DNA of 64,000 bases, taken from the NCBI GenBank assembly GCA_035582835.1, contig JAYKAV010002628.1, positions 182,971-246,970 of the forward strand, written 5' to 3'. Every line of letters starts with the position of its first letter. The first letter of the stretch is position 1. Made by a program: the position numbers and the translations under genes. The notes below the pieces were generated by a model, which saw only the letters and a program-made list of their open reading frames with translations, was not told where the DNA came from and made no database searches. Shown here piece after piece: positions 35,101 through 48,300 of this stretch. This DNA is from Phoebastria nigripes (lineage: Eukaryota > Chordata > Aves > Procellariiformes > Diomedeidae).

Positions 35101-37586
35101 CCTGCTCACGCATCGCCTTCTCCCGCTCCCGCTCCAGGCGCAGCTGCTTCACCTGCCCGGGGCGGAGGGAGATGTGAGGCCACTGCGGATGGGGCACCCA
35201 TGCAGGACACCCGTTTGAGGACGCGGCTGTAACCCTGCTCACTGAGCTGCCTCAGCTCCTGCGATCGGCCCGAGGCTCCCGGGGAGCCAGGAGCCATGCG
35301 GAAGGAGAGCCAGCATGGGCCAGTGGGGCCGGGATGTTTGCTGCTCGCTACTAGCCCTTTGGAGGACATGGGACACAGGCACAACCGAGTGCCTCTGTGC
35401 CGTGACCTGGCACTTCTCCTCCTCAGCACCTCCTGAGCTAGACTCAACCCTGAGAATAGTCTTCTCACCCTGGAATAGCAGAAGTCACTATACTGTGGCC
35501 CCCCCGATCCTACATCCTACAACCTATGGGCACCCATAGTGAGAAGAACAAGGGGACTTTCAGGTGAGCAACTGGGAGAACTGGGCTGTCCACAGGGTTC
35601 TCTGTCAGACGGTGGGAGGGAGGGGACACCTGATCCCACCTTCTGCAGCTCCAGGCGATTGTCCTCCTGGATTCGCTTGTTCCTCTCCTTCAGGTCCTTC
35701 TCATCCAGGTGGCTGATCCCTTTCTTTTCCAGCGCCTGAAATAGAGTGGCCAAGGGAAGCCATGAAACCCAGCAACTTCTACAGCCCCTCATCGGCCAGC
35801 AAATGCCACCACATCCACCTACTTCTGCTGCTCCAGTGAGCTCTGATCCTGTTGAAGGTCCCCAAATCCCTCAAATCCTACTCCTGAAGCGCCTCAGTGA
35901 AACCCAGGCTCAGCCCAGGGAGGCCACCCAACCTGGCGAGCGCTAACACACCAGTAAACACTGCCCAGCACTCAGCTTGCAACTCCCAGCAGGTCTGGGT
36001 CCCTCTCCTGCACCCTGACCCACCTCCTCCTCCCACACCCCTGGCTACAGACCTCGGTCTTCAGGACAAAGGGGGTAAAACACCACTAAGCTTGTCAGAA
36101 ACAGCCAGCTGCTGCCCTAGACGAGCGCTTTACTCTCATGTAACTGCTTTTAGTGTTTCAGAGGTTCCCACCTCAAGCAAAGGTCCCCCCCGACGCCCTA
36201 CTGCTCCTCTGTTCTGTCCCGTGGCGGCCGCAGAGGCACGATCTCCTTCAAGCAGCCTCCTACAACACGCAGGCACAGAGGAGAGCTCACCTTGCTCCAG
36301 ATGAAGGTGCCCAGCAGGTTGTTGTCCCCAAAGGGATTGTCGGTGTTGGTGTAACCCATGTACTCCTCTCCCCACCCCATCTTCTCCCGCTTCTTCCTCT
36401 CCTTGGCCTCCTTTTTGGCCAGCCGGCGAGCCCGTTTCTCCTCGGGTGTCTCCAAGGCTTTCATGAGCGCAGCCTGCTTCTTCTTCTCCTCCTTCAGCCT
36501 CAAGCGCTCCTGGAGGCTCAGCTGCTGCCCCGTCTCCTCCCTGCCCCGGGAGTGCGGCGGGGAGGGAGAGCTGACGGAGGACACAGAAGACTTGGAGCCA
36601 TCTCTCTTCCTCCGCCGCTCTCTGCTCCGGGCTCTCCTCTTGTCTCGCTCATGCTCTGAGCTCGAGCTGGAAGAGTGACCCCGGGACCGCGAGCGGTGTT
36701 TTTTCTGGCTTTTATGGTGCTGGTCCCTGCTTTTGCTTTTCTTCTTCTTCCATTTCTGTCTCTCATTGCCAGAGTCGGAGCTGGGATGGGGGGAAAGTCA
36801 TGTTTCAGTTGGGAGATGGTTACTGGCTCCACGTTGAATAACGGGTGCTCCAGAGCGGAGCGCNTGTTTCCCTGCTGCAGATGCGGCGAGAACCAACCCA
36901 AGCCGCAGCCAGAGCTACCAGCAGAGCCGAGAAAACTCAAATGCGCTTTCGCGGCGGTACCTGCTCCCCTGTACCACCCCTGTCCCCCCAACAGAACCCC
37001 AAACGGGCCGGTTTTGTGTCACAGACAACACTTTTGAAACCACTCATCAGCCCGGGCGTGTTCAAGCCTCCCCCGGTCCCTGCGGCTGCCCCGTGGCACG
37101 GCGCGGGCCCGGCGGGACCACCCGCCCCCGGCCGAGGGGACGCGTCGCCTCCGCACCGGAGCGGCCCCTCGCACCGCCCCGAGGGGCTGGGCCCGGCGGG
37201 AGAAGGCGCCCGGCCCCGCCGGCCCAGCCCCGCCGCGGCCTCTCCCCGGCGCCTTCGCCCCAGCCGGGCACCGGGGGCGGGGAGAGGGGCCCGGTTTGGC
37301 CGGCCCGAGCCCCCGGCCACACCGGCCCGGTCTCCCCCCCCCCCCCCCCCCCCTCAGACGAGGCCCAGCTGCTGCAGGGCCCCGTCCCGCCTTCCCCGCG
37401 ACGCGGCCCGGCCGCTCCAGGCCCGGTCCCCGCTCACCCCGAGCTCGGCTCCCGGCGGCGCCCCCCGCTCCGGCTCCGGCTGCGCCGCCACCGCTTCTCC
37501 CGGCTGCCGGAGCGCTCCCGGCCCCGCTCCCGCCGCGGCGAGCGGGACCGCCGCCGCCGGGCCGGGCTGCGCGACCCCGAGCCCAT
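32174..37586 (-). CDS. CACTIN: CACTIN, spliceosome-associated cactin
   Basis: Ten coding exons on the minus strand: 37586-37438, 36780-36291, 35735-35640, 35152-35007, 34922-34760, 34629-34512, 34259-34067, 33742-33620, 33452-33184, 32664-32174 (TGA). All join in phase, giving 745 residues (human 758). Residues 1-120 are an Arg/Ser-rich head (SRSPARRRRSRSPRRERGR). Residues about 150-200 contain SLQERLRLKEEKKKQ and MGWGEEYMGYTNTDNPFGDN. The mid domain follows (RAKPIDLLAKYISAEDDDL, GKTYNQLQVLYQGIESKI). An acidic linker precedes EAVLMEEDLIQQSLDDYDAG, and the C-terminal CactinC domain ends FQLWFHFKRYRYRR. Known role: a conserved spliceosomal factor, also reported as a negative regulator of NF-kB and Toll signalling. 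The ATG at 37586 lies 12 bases from the 294-base gap, so a slightly longer N-terminus cannot be excluded, although exon 1 joins exon 2 in frame. Confidence 0.95.
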
Positions 37587-37597
37587 GGGCTCCGGCT
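36950..37597 (-). promoter_or_regulatory. CACTIN: CpG island at the CACTIN 5' end
   Basis: Strong CpG density covers CACTIN exon 1 and the start of intron 1. It includes a run of about 20 C (37334-37353) in the intron. The core promoter probably lies in the adjacent gap. Confidence 0.55.
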
Positions 37598-37891
37598 NNN
37601 NNNNNNNNNNNNNNNNNNNNNNNNNNNNNNNNNNNNNNNNNNNNNNNNNNNNNNNNNNNNNNNNNNNNNNNNNNNNNNNNNNNNNNNNNNNNNNNNNNNN
37701 NNNNNNNNNNNNNNNNNNNNNNNNNNNNNNNNNNNNNNNNNNNNNNNNNNNNNNNNNNNNNNNNNNNNNNNNNNNNNNNNNNNNNNNNNNNNNNNNNNNN
37801 NNNNNNNNNNNNNNNNNNNNNNNNNNNNNNNNNNNNNNNNNNNNNNNNNNNNNNNNNNNNNNNNNNNNNNNNNNNNNNNNNNNNNNNNNNN
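37598..37891. other. Assembly gap (294 N)
   Basis: A run of N immediately upstream of the CACTIN start codon, flanked by CpG-island sequence. The 5' UTR and transcription start of CACTIN are missing. Confidence 0.99.
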
Positions 37892-38039
37892 GGCGGTGCC
37901 GGGCGGGGGTGGAGCGCGGCGGCCCCGCGCCCGCCCCTCCCGTCCCTTTTCTCTTCCTTTTTACCCCCAAAAGAGGGGTCGGGCCCGGCCGCGAGCGCAG
38001 GAGAGAGGAGGCAGAGCCGTCCGGAGTGAGCACAGCACA

Positions 38040-41000
38040 GACTACAGTATGCTTTATCACAGAGCCGAGGACAGATAGCATCAATTTACAGTTCTCTGGA
38101 AAAAGGTCTCCCCGAAGAGGGAGGGGAAAAAAACCCTCAAAACAACCAAGAAAAAGGAAAAAAGCGCTCATGACACCCACGCGTTGGCATCACATTTTGG
38201 CCGCCAGCCCCCCGCGTCCCCCTACTTACATACATTCGTTACATGGTGCACGCACAGAGCGGACACAGAAAATGAGTGGAAATATGAACATCCAATAGAA
38301 CATACTTGGGTCTAACGTAGACATCAACAGAAAAATCAGACATGATCCAGTACACCTGAGCCGTGGCTTTCGCCTTGTCCTTTTCGGAAAGAGCTGGAGC
38401 ACGACGGTGGCTGGGAATGCACGAAGGGGAAACACCTTTGGGAGCCCAGTGAGGACCCAGGGCGATGGAGCCCATGCAAACGCCGCTGTGCCTGTGCCAC
38501 CCCTGTGCCGAGACCTACGAGCGCTCTGGCTTCACTGAAAAACTTCCCAAAGTGCAATTTTGGCACATGTGGCCGAGCCACTCACCCCAGAGAAAACAGC
38601 AACCAAAACCTGGATCCCTTGCGTGAGCATTCAAGGCCTGTCTCTACCAGCTCCTTCGTTCGCCCCACGCCTCTGCTCTACACATGCCTGCGAAGGGCAG
38701 AGCCTTTACAGGAGCTTGACGGCAAGCATAGAGAGAGATGCCAGTTTTCTCTTGCCAAATCNATACCTGGCAGGCTGCAGCCACCTGCAGTTTGGCAAGA
38801 GCCCGAGGCGAAAGCTCACCAGCAGCCTCAGCACCAGGCAATGTTCGGGGCATGTCCCGCAGAGCTGAGGGTCCCAGCTGGGACGATGGAGAGTGGTGGC
38901 AAACAGAGCTACATGGGAACTGGCTGTCTTGCAGGGCTGCTCTGCTCAAATCTCGGAGGAGCAAAAGAAACACGGTGCCTCCTTTTAACGATGGAGAGAG
39001 CAGGGGCTTACAGCAGGGACAGCACCTGCCAGCGAGCTGCTGGGTCACCAGAGAAAGCCCTGACAGAGAAAGTACAGGCAACTTATGTCCCGGATGAGCT
39101 GCAAGTACAGCCGGAGGGACATTCAGANCAAGGACGGGTGGTGGTTCTCTTCCCGAAAAAGGGCTGATGCTCTTTCCTGTGGACAAGACCTAGTCCTGCC
39201 CTCCTCTGACTCTGCGCGTCCTGCACAGGCAGCCTTGACAGCGCTTGGGAAATGCTCCAGAGCTCCCCGACGCTCTCATGCTGCAGTGCAACGCATAGAG
39301 GTGGGCTAAGAGCAAGCTTTAAACTCCAAGGTCCTTTTAGCCTCCATGGGAAGCGGAGGCTGAGCAGTTCTCCAGCACTGAGCTAACTGGACAGTAGGTG
39401 ACACACAGCAGGGAGCGTGTGCAAGCCTGGAAAGGGGCAGTTTCCATTTCAGACCAGCATTTCCCTAGAAGAAGGTTCCTCCTGTCCTCTCACGCTGACA
39501 AAGTTGCTCTAAACCCTTTGCACATCCTCTCACAGGACCAACCCTCCACGTCCAGACCTGCTCGCTCCAAAAGGTTCAGCGTTACNGAACTGCCCAAGGA
39601 TTGTCTCAAAAAGCCCGAATGCTTGAGGAAAGACGATGCTTGGAATGAACATGCTGCAAAAGGTCTGGGTTTTCCCACATCTCTTGGGAGCAAGTGCAGC
39701 TCCAGCTTGCAAAGTTCATTCACTGAGATACTCCATGAAGGTGGGGCTCAGATGCTCCCTGCACAGAGGCTAAGCAGCTTTAGAGACCCCAGAAGTGAGG
39801 GGAAGGAATAAAGTCTCCATCAATGATGCTTAAACCATCTTAAACAAGATGCTTGATTTAAGTTGGCTGGAAAGTCCTGATGAGGCTAAACTCACCAGCC
39901 CACAAACAAGGCGGTACCAGGGCAGACAGCCCAAGCCCAACCTCCCGGGTTCCTCCCCAGAGCTACGTTCCTCCAGTGCAGCACCCAAGAGCAACATCTG
40001 AAGATGCAGAAGGGATGTGGCTCCCTCTGGCCTCTCTATGCGCAGTATCACGCTTCTGGAGGAAAAAACCCGAAGGCTGAATTTTTAGCATTTTGAAGCC
40101 TCTTGCTCTCAGCCCAGAGGCGGGTGTCTGTAGGTATTGCACAACTCCCATCTCCCCTCCGCCAAACTGCTGAGCCCCCCGTGGCACTGCCCACGCAGCC
40201 TGCGGAGCCTGGGCAGGACTGGCACAAGCAGATGGGGTGGGTTAGGAGCCGTTTCCCAGCCTACTGCAGGGGCTGTCATGGAGCAATGCTACTAGCTGGG
40301 GGAAGGAGCTGTCAAGTAGCGACTGAAAGGGGAGAGTTTCTTGAAAGACTTTTGATAGATTATTTGGTAAATACAGGAACACATCTCACGGCAGCAGCTT
40401 GCAAGATCCCCAGCCTGTGCTCTTGAGAGAAGCACACCTTACAGCCTTCAGCATCTGCAGGCAAGGGGGGGAAGCCTGGATCCCATACTTTTAGGCAAGA
40501 AAATGCTGATTCATGAAGATCCTCACCAAGTTCAGCAGACTGCAGAGCGAAAGAGCTCCCCACCAGCCCAGTTACATTCTGGGACCTGAATTAACCCATC
40601 CCAAGTGCTACTGTGAAGACAGATTGGGGGGACTGAGCCCCGAGAGAAGGGTCCCGCTTCCCCACTCCTCTACAAGGAATCCCAAGGACAGTCTGAAGAT
40701 TGTAATGAGAATAAAGAGATTTTGACCCTCTTTCTCAAGTGAGGCTTGTAAAGCACATGAATGAGACCCGGCTCCCTCTGGTCTAAAGGACTTCCTTTCT
40801 TCTCTCTGGGAGATGAGGATAGGATTGCTAGAGTTTAAGTCAATGCTATGGTGTGTGTCCTGCTGACAGATGGATGAGCCTAGTCTGAACACTACCCAGT
40901 GACACCAAATCCTCTCGCCTAAAGCCTGCAGCCATCGAAATGCAAACTATCTCAGACATCTGAAGCAGCGATTTCCAATAGCAGATGTTACCACAGGCAA

Positions 41001-42361
41001 CATCCCAGTCACCCCGCTTTTTGTCCAACAGAGTCCGTGAACACAACACCGCCTGGCACAATTAGGTGGCAGAGCCAGGCTTCTGTTTCTGCCTCCAGTG
41101 TGTGCGGACGTGCACGCGCCTCCCTGACTGCCCTGAGGTATGGAGGATACGTGTGAACCCAATGTTCGTGACCCCCGAGTACTGGGTGGTCAGATACACC
41201 CATGAGCATGCGAGGTGCTAAGTGGCTCCAGTAGGATGCAGTGTCCGGACAAGCCACACCTGGGGCCAGGCAGACTGGGGAACTCACACTCCAGCACAGC
41301 TGGTCCCTGGAGGTGCACAGTTCTCATCTGTCCATGCCTGTGTCTGGAGCAGGCGGCGATGCGGCAGCCGGTAAGACGAAGCGTGGACTCCAAGCACGGA
41401 GGGACAGGGTGACGCAGCAGTGCAGCACATGGTGAAGGCAGAACCCATCGCGACGTCCGGAGGAGAGCCGAGGTGACCACGTCACTGTCGCCAGGAATCA
41501 TTTGCTTCCCCCGCACAGTGTTACAGATCAAGAGAAGTCACTAGCAATTTTTGAATCCAAGTAAATTGGCATGGCTACTTTGGACTACTGTAACATGGGA
41601 GCAATTCTATTCAATGGCCTTTAATACATTGCATTTACATAGCACCTTTCATCCCAGGGTTTAAGTGCTTTAACGGAAGTGGGTACTGTACACCCATTAG
41701 CACGGGGGAAACCGAGGCACAGAGTGGTTTAAGTGACTTGCCTTAGATCACTCGGCAAAACTGTGGCAGAGTCTGGACAGCCTTAAACCTCCTGACTCTA
41801 TCAGTTGGTTAGACCATGCTGCTGCCTCAAATGAAGCCNCTCCGGTCCCTGCCCTCCCCAGCAATGTGCTCCTACCAATTCTCCAGTGAGGTCTCACACT
41901 CCTTTCTGATGCACAAATATATGACAAAAAAAAAAGTGCAGTAAACTAAATGTTTAAAAAAGCACATTTGTGCTGTCTCTGTGCAAAGATAAAAGAAATA
42001 AATACATGATTAAAAAATTAAAAAGGTTCACAGTATCACACATGGATAGGTAGCTACAGTAGTGCACGTCTGGAAAACACTGTGTTACTACCCAGGATTC
42101 TCTACACCCAGCTGGATATCTCCGTTGGGAGCTGCGGGTGAGTGGGTGGTTTCTTTGCTGCCCACGTCTGGGATAAGTAGGAATACACTGTTATAGTTTT
42201 GCTCCGTTCTGAAATGCAGTGCCCGGGATCCTGCAGTGCAGCAATACTGGTATCAGCAAGCTCTTCCCCATCCCACTGGAACGGCTGCATCAACGAAAAG
42301 GGAACACATCGACCTGCAGAGGGAATCGCTGCTCTCTGGGGCTTCTGTGTCTGCATAGAGA
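38040..42361 (-). other. PIP5K1C: PIP5K1C 3' UTR (about 4 kb, end approximate)
   Basis: Sequence downstream of the PIP5K1C stop continues to the CACTIN promoter with no other gene. Candidate poly(A) signals on the minus strand are ATTAAA (complement of 41620-41625) and, near the far end, GATAAA (complement of about 38052-38057) followed by a GT-rich stretch. A UAUUUAUUU AU-rich motif is at 42004-41996 in an A/T-rich block (41930-42020). A long 3' UTR is usual for this gene in mammals; whether the proximal or distal end is used is inference. Confidence 0.5.
41620..41830 (+). repeat. Ancient MIR/L3-like interspersed repeat
   Basis: On the plus strand 'catttacatagcacctttcatccc' leads into a core 'gggggaaaccgaggcacagag' and then 'aagtgacttgcc'. 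It ends with 'gttagaccatgctgctgcctc'. This order matches the widespread amniote MIR/CR1-L3 type 3' domain (family placed from memory, no alignment). It is diverged and lies inside the PIP5K1C 3' UTR. Confidence 0.6.
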
Positions 42362-45300
42362 TTACTGCAAGAGGCAGAGAAAAGAGAGTCAACACCCAAG
42401 CATCTTCCCTGTGTTCAGTTAGGTCTGAGCCCAGCCAAGTCCCCAGAATCAAAACGAGTGTGAAGAGAGAAGGCTGTTTGTTTCGCATCCTCCAGTAACG
42501 ACAACACGACTGGAGAACTTCAGCTCCCCAAAGCTTTCACTGCACCAAACGATTTGCAACAAGCCACAACCCTTGCTGAGCAGACCAGGTCTCTGCCAGC
42601 GCAGGAGATCTCGCCTGCTGCCACAGAGCTGATCCAAGATGCAGCAGGGCTCTGCCGCAGCCATGCAAGAGCCCCATGCTGTGCAGAGGCCACAGCGGCT
42701 CCCTCTGCAAGCTGACCTTGCAGAGGGAGCACAAGCTCCGACCTCGACCCACTGGGCACCCGGCACACATTTCTTGTACACTTACTGTATCGCTCTCCTC
42801 ATCGGAGACAGAGTGGAGTTGAGCGCTATAGTGGAGCGGGGAGTAAACCCAACTCCTCTCGTCTGTCGGCTGCCAGAGTGGCCAGAGACGGCAGGGAGAA
42901 TGCAAGGAGAGCAGCAGCAGAGCAGGGAGCAAAGGAGAGAAGAGGAAAAAATAAAAGGAGAAAATAAAAAGAGTAGGAAACAATACAGTAAGAACAGCTG
43001 TCCACCTGGAGGGAGAGAACTGAGCTCAGTGCCAGCTCTCAGCAGAGGAGCCTTCCTCATCATACCTGCTCCCTACCAGCTGGGACATGGGACAGCCCGC
43101 CAGCAGCTGACATTGGACCCTGCTCCAGCTGCAGTGGGGATGGCACAACCTCTCCTCTTGCAGGGACAGATTTTAGAGCTTTTGAGATGCCAGGGAAACC
43201 TCAGCTCCCTGCCATAACATCACCCCGGCTCCAGAGAAACCAAGAGACACGGGAAGTGACTTACCTAAGGGCAGTGACAGAGCTCTCTGTTCCTGCTACC
43301 CACTCCCAGCTCTCAACCCCCATTTCCTGAGCCCTGTGCATGCTACAAGCTAGCATCTCTGGTGTCCAGGAGGGCTTTTACAGTGAAACCTAATCTGGTT
43401 TGCTGTGCCTTCCCCCTTCCCTGCAGGCCAAGCAAGGCAGCAGATGGGTGGGTTAGACCATGGTGGATGGTGGCCACAGAAAGGAAACAGTTATCACTGA
43501 GAGTCTTGGAGACAGTGGGGTGATGGGAACAAGTACGACAAAGGAGGCAAAACACAACTGGATCTTGGAAAGAATGAGGGGGAAGGGGACGTGTGTCAAC
43601 GGAGCCCGTTATCACAGCACTGGGCATGGGTGTGACAAAACACACACCAACACAGCACAGAGAAGCCCAGGCAGATTTCAAGGGCTGGCGTCTGCTTCCA
43701 GTGTTCCCAGGGGGGACCCACTTCCACTGCAAACAAGCTCTTTTGGCTCCAGAGGTGCTCCCAGAGAGAGGAAGCTGCCCCCTTTGACTCAGCCTGGGGT
43801 TTGCAAAGGAAGAAAAATGGAACTGGGTACTTGGAAGAAGCCCGGAGGGGTTCCCAGCCTGGGAACCAAGTGTAACAGTCTACGATGTACAAGAAACTAC
43901 AAGAAGCCAGAGGAGCTTTGAAGCACTGGGCTCCGCATGCTGAACCCCATCAATAATTGCAGCTACATTAGCAGAGACCGCTGGGAGGGAGGAAGGAAGA
44001 GAAACCCTTGCCTGGAGCTTCTTACAGGGCTCTGCCAGAGGTGCAGGAAAGCTCAGCACTGCATAAAGCCTGCCCCACATCCTGTTTTTCATCCATCCTG
44101 ACTGAACCGCATGCTCCAGCCAGCCTCTTCAGAGCCTTTTAGGAGCTCAGATGCATGCAGGGAGCTGCAAACCCAGCAGGGAGATAAAGGAGCATCCGGT
44201 GCTTGGTATTAACCCTCCCAGTGCTGGGGCAGCCAAACCCAGCTGAGGGGCAGGAGAAGCTGCCGGGAGGGGTTGCCCGTTTGCCCACATAGGTGCAGCA
44301 CTTTTCTCATGCCATCAGCACGTTACTGCCCCTGCTTCCCCATGCACCCTGCCTGATGCCCTCTCCACTGCTCCCCTGCCTGGTACCAAAAAGGCAGGTG
44401 CTGGGAGGAACACGCTATACAAATGCTTGTGCCAAGGCTCTGACAGCATTGCCATTACCCTCTGAGGACATCAGCTCTTCCAAAGCCTGAGAAGGGAAAT
44501 ACTAAAAACCCAGAGCAGTCTGAGCTCTGGATTCAGCCCCTAAATGCTCAACTGCCTCCCTGCATCTTTCAGAAAGGAAAGGAAAACCCTCCCACTTACA
44601 GAAAACATGCAGTAAGGAGGGAGCACATCGGTGATGTTGAGAAGGGCTGGAGAGCAGAAACCATCCCTAACACAGCAGCAACTCCTAAATCATTCTGCTT
44701 TATGAGCTGCTCACCATCCCAACCACAAGCCTAAAATGTTATATTTGCAACTGGATTTTTAGCAGCTTCAAAACATCTTAGTGGTCTCTTTGGAACCCCA
44801 TCTGGCTTCTTGGGCCAAGGGAACCGAGCCTAACCTACAAAGGCTCAGGTGCCTCTCTGGCCAGGTCTGGTGCTTGCAAGTTTGTCAAAGGGCTGGGTGA
44901 TACTGCAGCCCATCCCATGGCAGGAGCTGTGTCACCAGCCTGAAGAAAAGCAGGGCAGAGCATGTATTTCTGCAAGATCCTACAGGGAGATCCATTTGTG
45001 TGATTTCAATATGCTTCCCCGGTTTCTGCTGGGCTGGTTCCTAATGGCCACACAATATAGAGCCACAGCATCCAAGGGAAATGGAGTGCTGGCCCCAGTG
45101 TTTCAAAGCTGCAGCTCTGCTCCCCTATGTGCTACCATGTTCACTTACAATCCCAGAGGAAAGCGAGGTGGTTCGGACTCTGCGCTGGCGGGGAGAGTAA
45201 ATCCAGTATCTCCCATCTGTGAACTGGATGGCCCCAGGGCAAGTGAAGTGAGAAAGGAAACAGAGGAAAAAAGGATGATGTGAAAGAGAGGATGAAAGAG

Positions 45301-48300
45301 AAAGCAAAAAACAAGAGGTTGGGCAACTCCAGGCCTGAACGGATCAGCGGGCAGGAAAGCCGTGCGTGGGAAGAGCAGCGCTCATGCCCTGCCACAATCT
45401 GCACTTTTATTCCCCTGTGGGTGAACAGGAGGATAAAGTGCTCTCCTTTCAGGAGCAGACTTCCAAAGATCATATCACAGTCCCCTGGGACTTGACAAAT
45501 CATCCTCTGCACACAGCGTCCCTTCACTGACCATTGCCCCTGGAGCACTCCTGCAAGAGAGCAGCTGTGGTCCAAGCCCCACTGCACTCTGGTGCAGCCT
45601 TACTTGAGCTCCAGCTCAAGTGGTTTTCCAAGGAGAGTGCCCATGGGAACCCGAATCAGCTTTTCCCTTCATCCCATCAGTGACAAACACTCCACAGCAC
45701 ACGACACACATTTAATGCAAAACTCAAGGACTTAGATGAAGTATGAAATGCTGATGAGCCGTCAGTCACGCTCTCTGTGAGCACACACTGCACACAGATG
45801 GGTTTCCTCCGGATAGAGAGGTGCCCCTCAAGTTGGGGGGAGTCCATATGCCCAGGGACAGGGAGGAAGAGGAGCTGACCCTTGCCAGAAGACACTTGCC
45901 AGTGGAGCAGGCGTATCTGCAGGCAGCTTGCACACAGCTGCCATCCACAGGCAAAGAAAGAGCAGCCAGTGTTAGAGGGAGCTGTTTGCATTTTGAACAG
46001 CATGCATAAAAACCCAAACAGACAAGCTTTTAAAATGGAGCTGATTCCTTCCACAGCTCCCACAAGCCTCGGAATGACTCGGCAATGAGTGAGCAGCTCC
46101 GCAGCAGAGTCACGCAAGCACAGGGAAAGGCAAATGTTGCCATTTTTAGGTTAGCCTGAAGGAGCTCATCACAAGGGCTCATCTCATCTCCATCGCCATA
46201 TAACTGATGGCAACGAGTCGGAGCAGGGAGGAGCTGGGCACCTCTATTAATGAGAAGGTTCCAGCACCCAGGCATGGGGGAGAGCTCTCACAGGTCAGAC
46301 CCTCAGCTCTGCTCTGGGAATCCACGGGGCAGGTACATGTTGCTAAAAACTCTTCTCTGGTCTGCAGAAGCTGCTCAGACATTGCCAGAGCTGACTGAGG
46401 AACACAGCACCAGGCTCCACGGCACTCTGCTGCCAACCAGCAACCACCTCACTTACTCCCTGTCTCAGCACTAGATTTTCATTGCATCACCTAATGCATC
46501 TGCCTGCAGGGAAAGGAAAAGCCAGAGTTCACCAGAGCCCAAGGTCAGTCCCACTGCAACCACCTCCCTTCTGGCTCTAGGCCACTGCGGCACGTTTGTG
46601 TTCAGGAAAGCAGCCAGGCTCTCTGGTTGAGGAAGGAAGAACCTCTCAGCTGCACCTACATTCACCTTGGCTTGTCCCGGGAGTGAACATGCTGGCCTAG
46701 ATAAGCCCTTCAGCACTTGTGCTTGGATGTAGAGCAGCACACCTACGGCTAACATCCCACAGCAGCAGTGCCAGCCATTTGAGCCCTGCTAGATGCTGTT
46801 TTGAGTTCTCCAAGGGTTAATCCAGTTCCTTGCATTCAAAAAACCCATCCAGCATTAAGATCTCGAGGTGCTCAACACGAAGATGGCATGTGGCAGACAC
46901 TGCCCTGCACCTGACTGCCTGAAATCGAGACTGTTACAGCCTTGTCCAACCTTTCCCATCACACCCCTAACAGGCCAGGTGGAGAAAGTATCTTACAAAG
47001 TATATGTCTGTGACTGGCACGTCATCTTCATCCGAGGCCTGGCTGGCTGGTTCGGAGGCCTGGCTGGCTGTCTCCACCTCTATTGTAGCTGTGGACGTTA
47101 CAATGGCACAGGCTGAAGAAGCCGCCTCTCTGGAGGGGGGGAAGAAATGACAGAGTCTAGTCACTGCGATCAGAAAAGGAGCAAGCAAGACTGTGTGATT
47201 CATTACAGTAGAGCATCTTCAGCTCCTCTGTGATACCCAGAAAGATCAGGTCAGGTCAGAAGTAACAGCGCTCAGCTTCACTGAACTTTCTGGGGGAGCA
47301 CGTATCTCTCCAGGAAAGCTGGTGCCCTACAAAGTCAGCCTCCAGCACAAGTTGCCACAGACCAAATGACACTGGGTAGGGCTCTGCAAAGCTGCCCAAC
47401 GCTCCGAAACACTCACTCTTTGTCATCTTCTTCAGGAGCTACGATCTCAACGTCACACTTGGGCTCCAGCTCGACACTGATCTGCTGAAGCTCCTCCTCA
47501 ACCCGCACCTCCTCATGTGACCTGGAAACCGAAGAGAGACAGGCCCAAAGGCGCAGTTGGGCACTAGTTATGCACAGTCCTCAATTTTAGGTCAGCCTGA
47601 ATCAGTCCTGAGTCAGCCCAGCCTCTCGCACCACAACCTCCCATAGGAGCAAGCTGTGCTGGTCTGCCCCGGCATGCAGCTGCCTGCTGCCAGCCACTCG
47701 TGGCACCGAGTTCCCAGCACAGACTGAGCTGTTGATTTTGGCTCAGAGGGAGCCGTCAGACCTCCCAGGATTGAGGATTTGGATAACCAAAACTCTCAGG
47801 CAAAAGAGTCAGTCCTGTCAGATTGCAGTGCTCAAGACTAACAAGGTGGGAAAAGAGGACAAGAGGAAAGGGATTAATTAGCCAGTGCTGCAGAGAAGAC
47901 GGGCAGTGTCAAATGGAGTACAGGAGGAAAGCGGAGACTTGGCCTCCGGGGAAAACCTGTGTCCAGGTTTTGTAGCCTGGCGTTATCTGTCAACTGCACA
48001 AAGGCCAAAGCCTCCGACCTCTTCCAAGACTCCCAGCGCACCAAAGCTGCTCAAGCACACTCCAGGCTTAACATCAGATTTATCTGCACGCTCAGGAGCC
48101 GTTTGTGACAGTCTTCAATTTAATACCTCATGCTATTAAAGTAATTGCTTCTGCTAGCAGGGCTGGCTCCATAGTCCTCATGGGATGGAGGAGCAGGTGC
48201 TTGCCAAGCTGAGGGCACAGTCTCGGGGAAGGGACGAGCTCCGGCTTCATTGGCAGTACTATCCTGCTCTGCGCCGTCCCTGGCTGGGAGCCGGAGCCAG

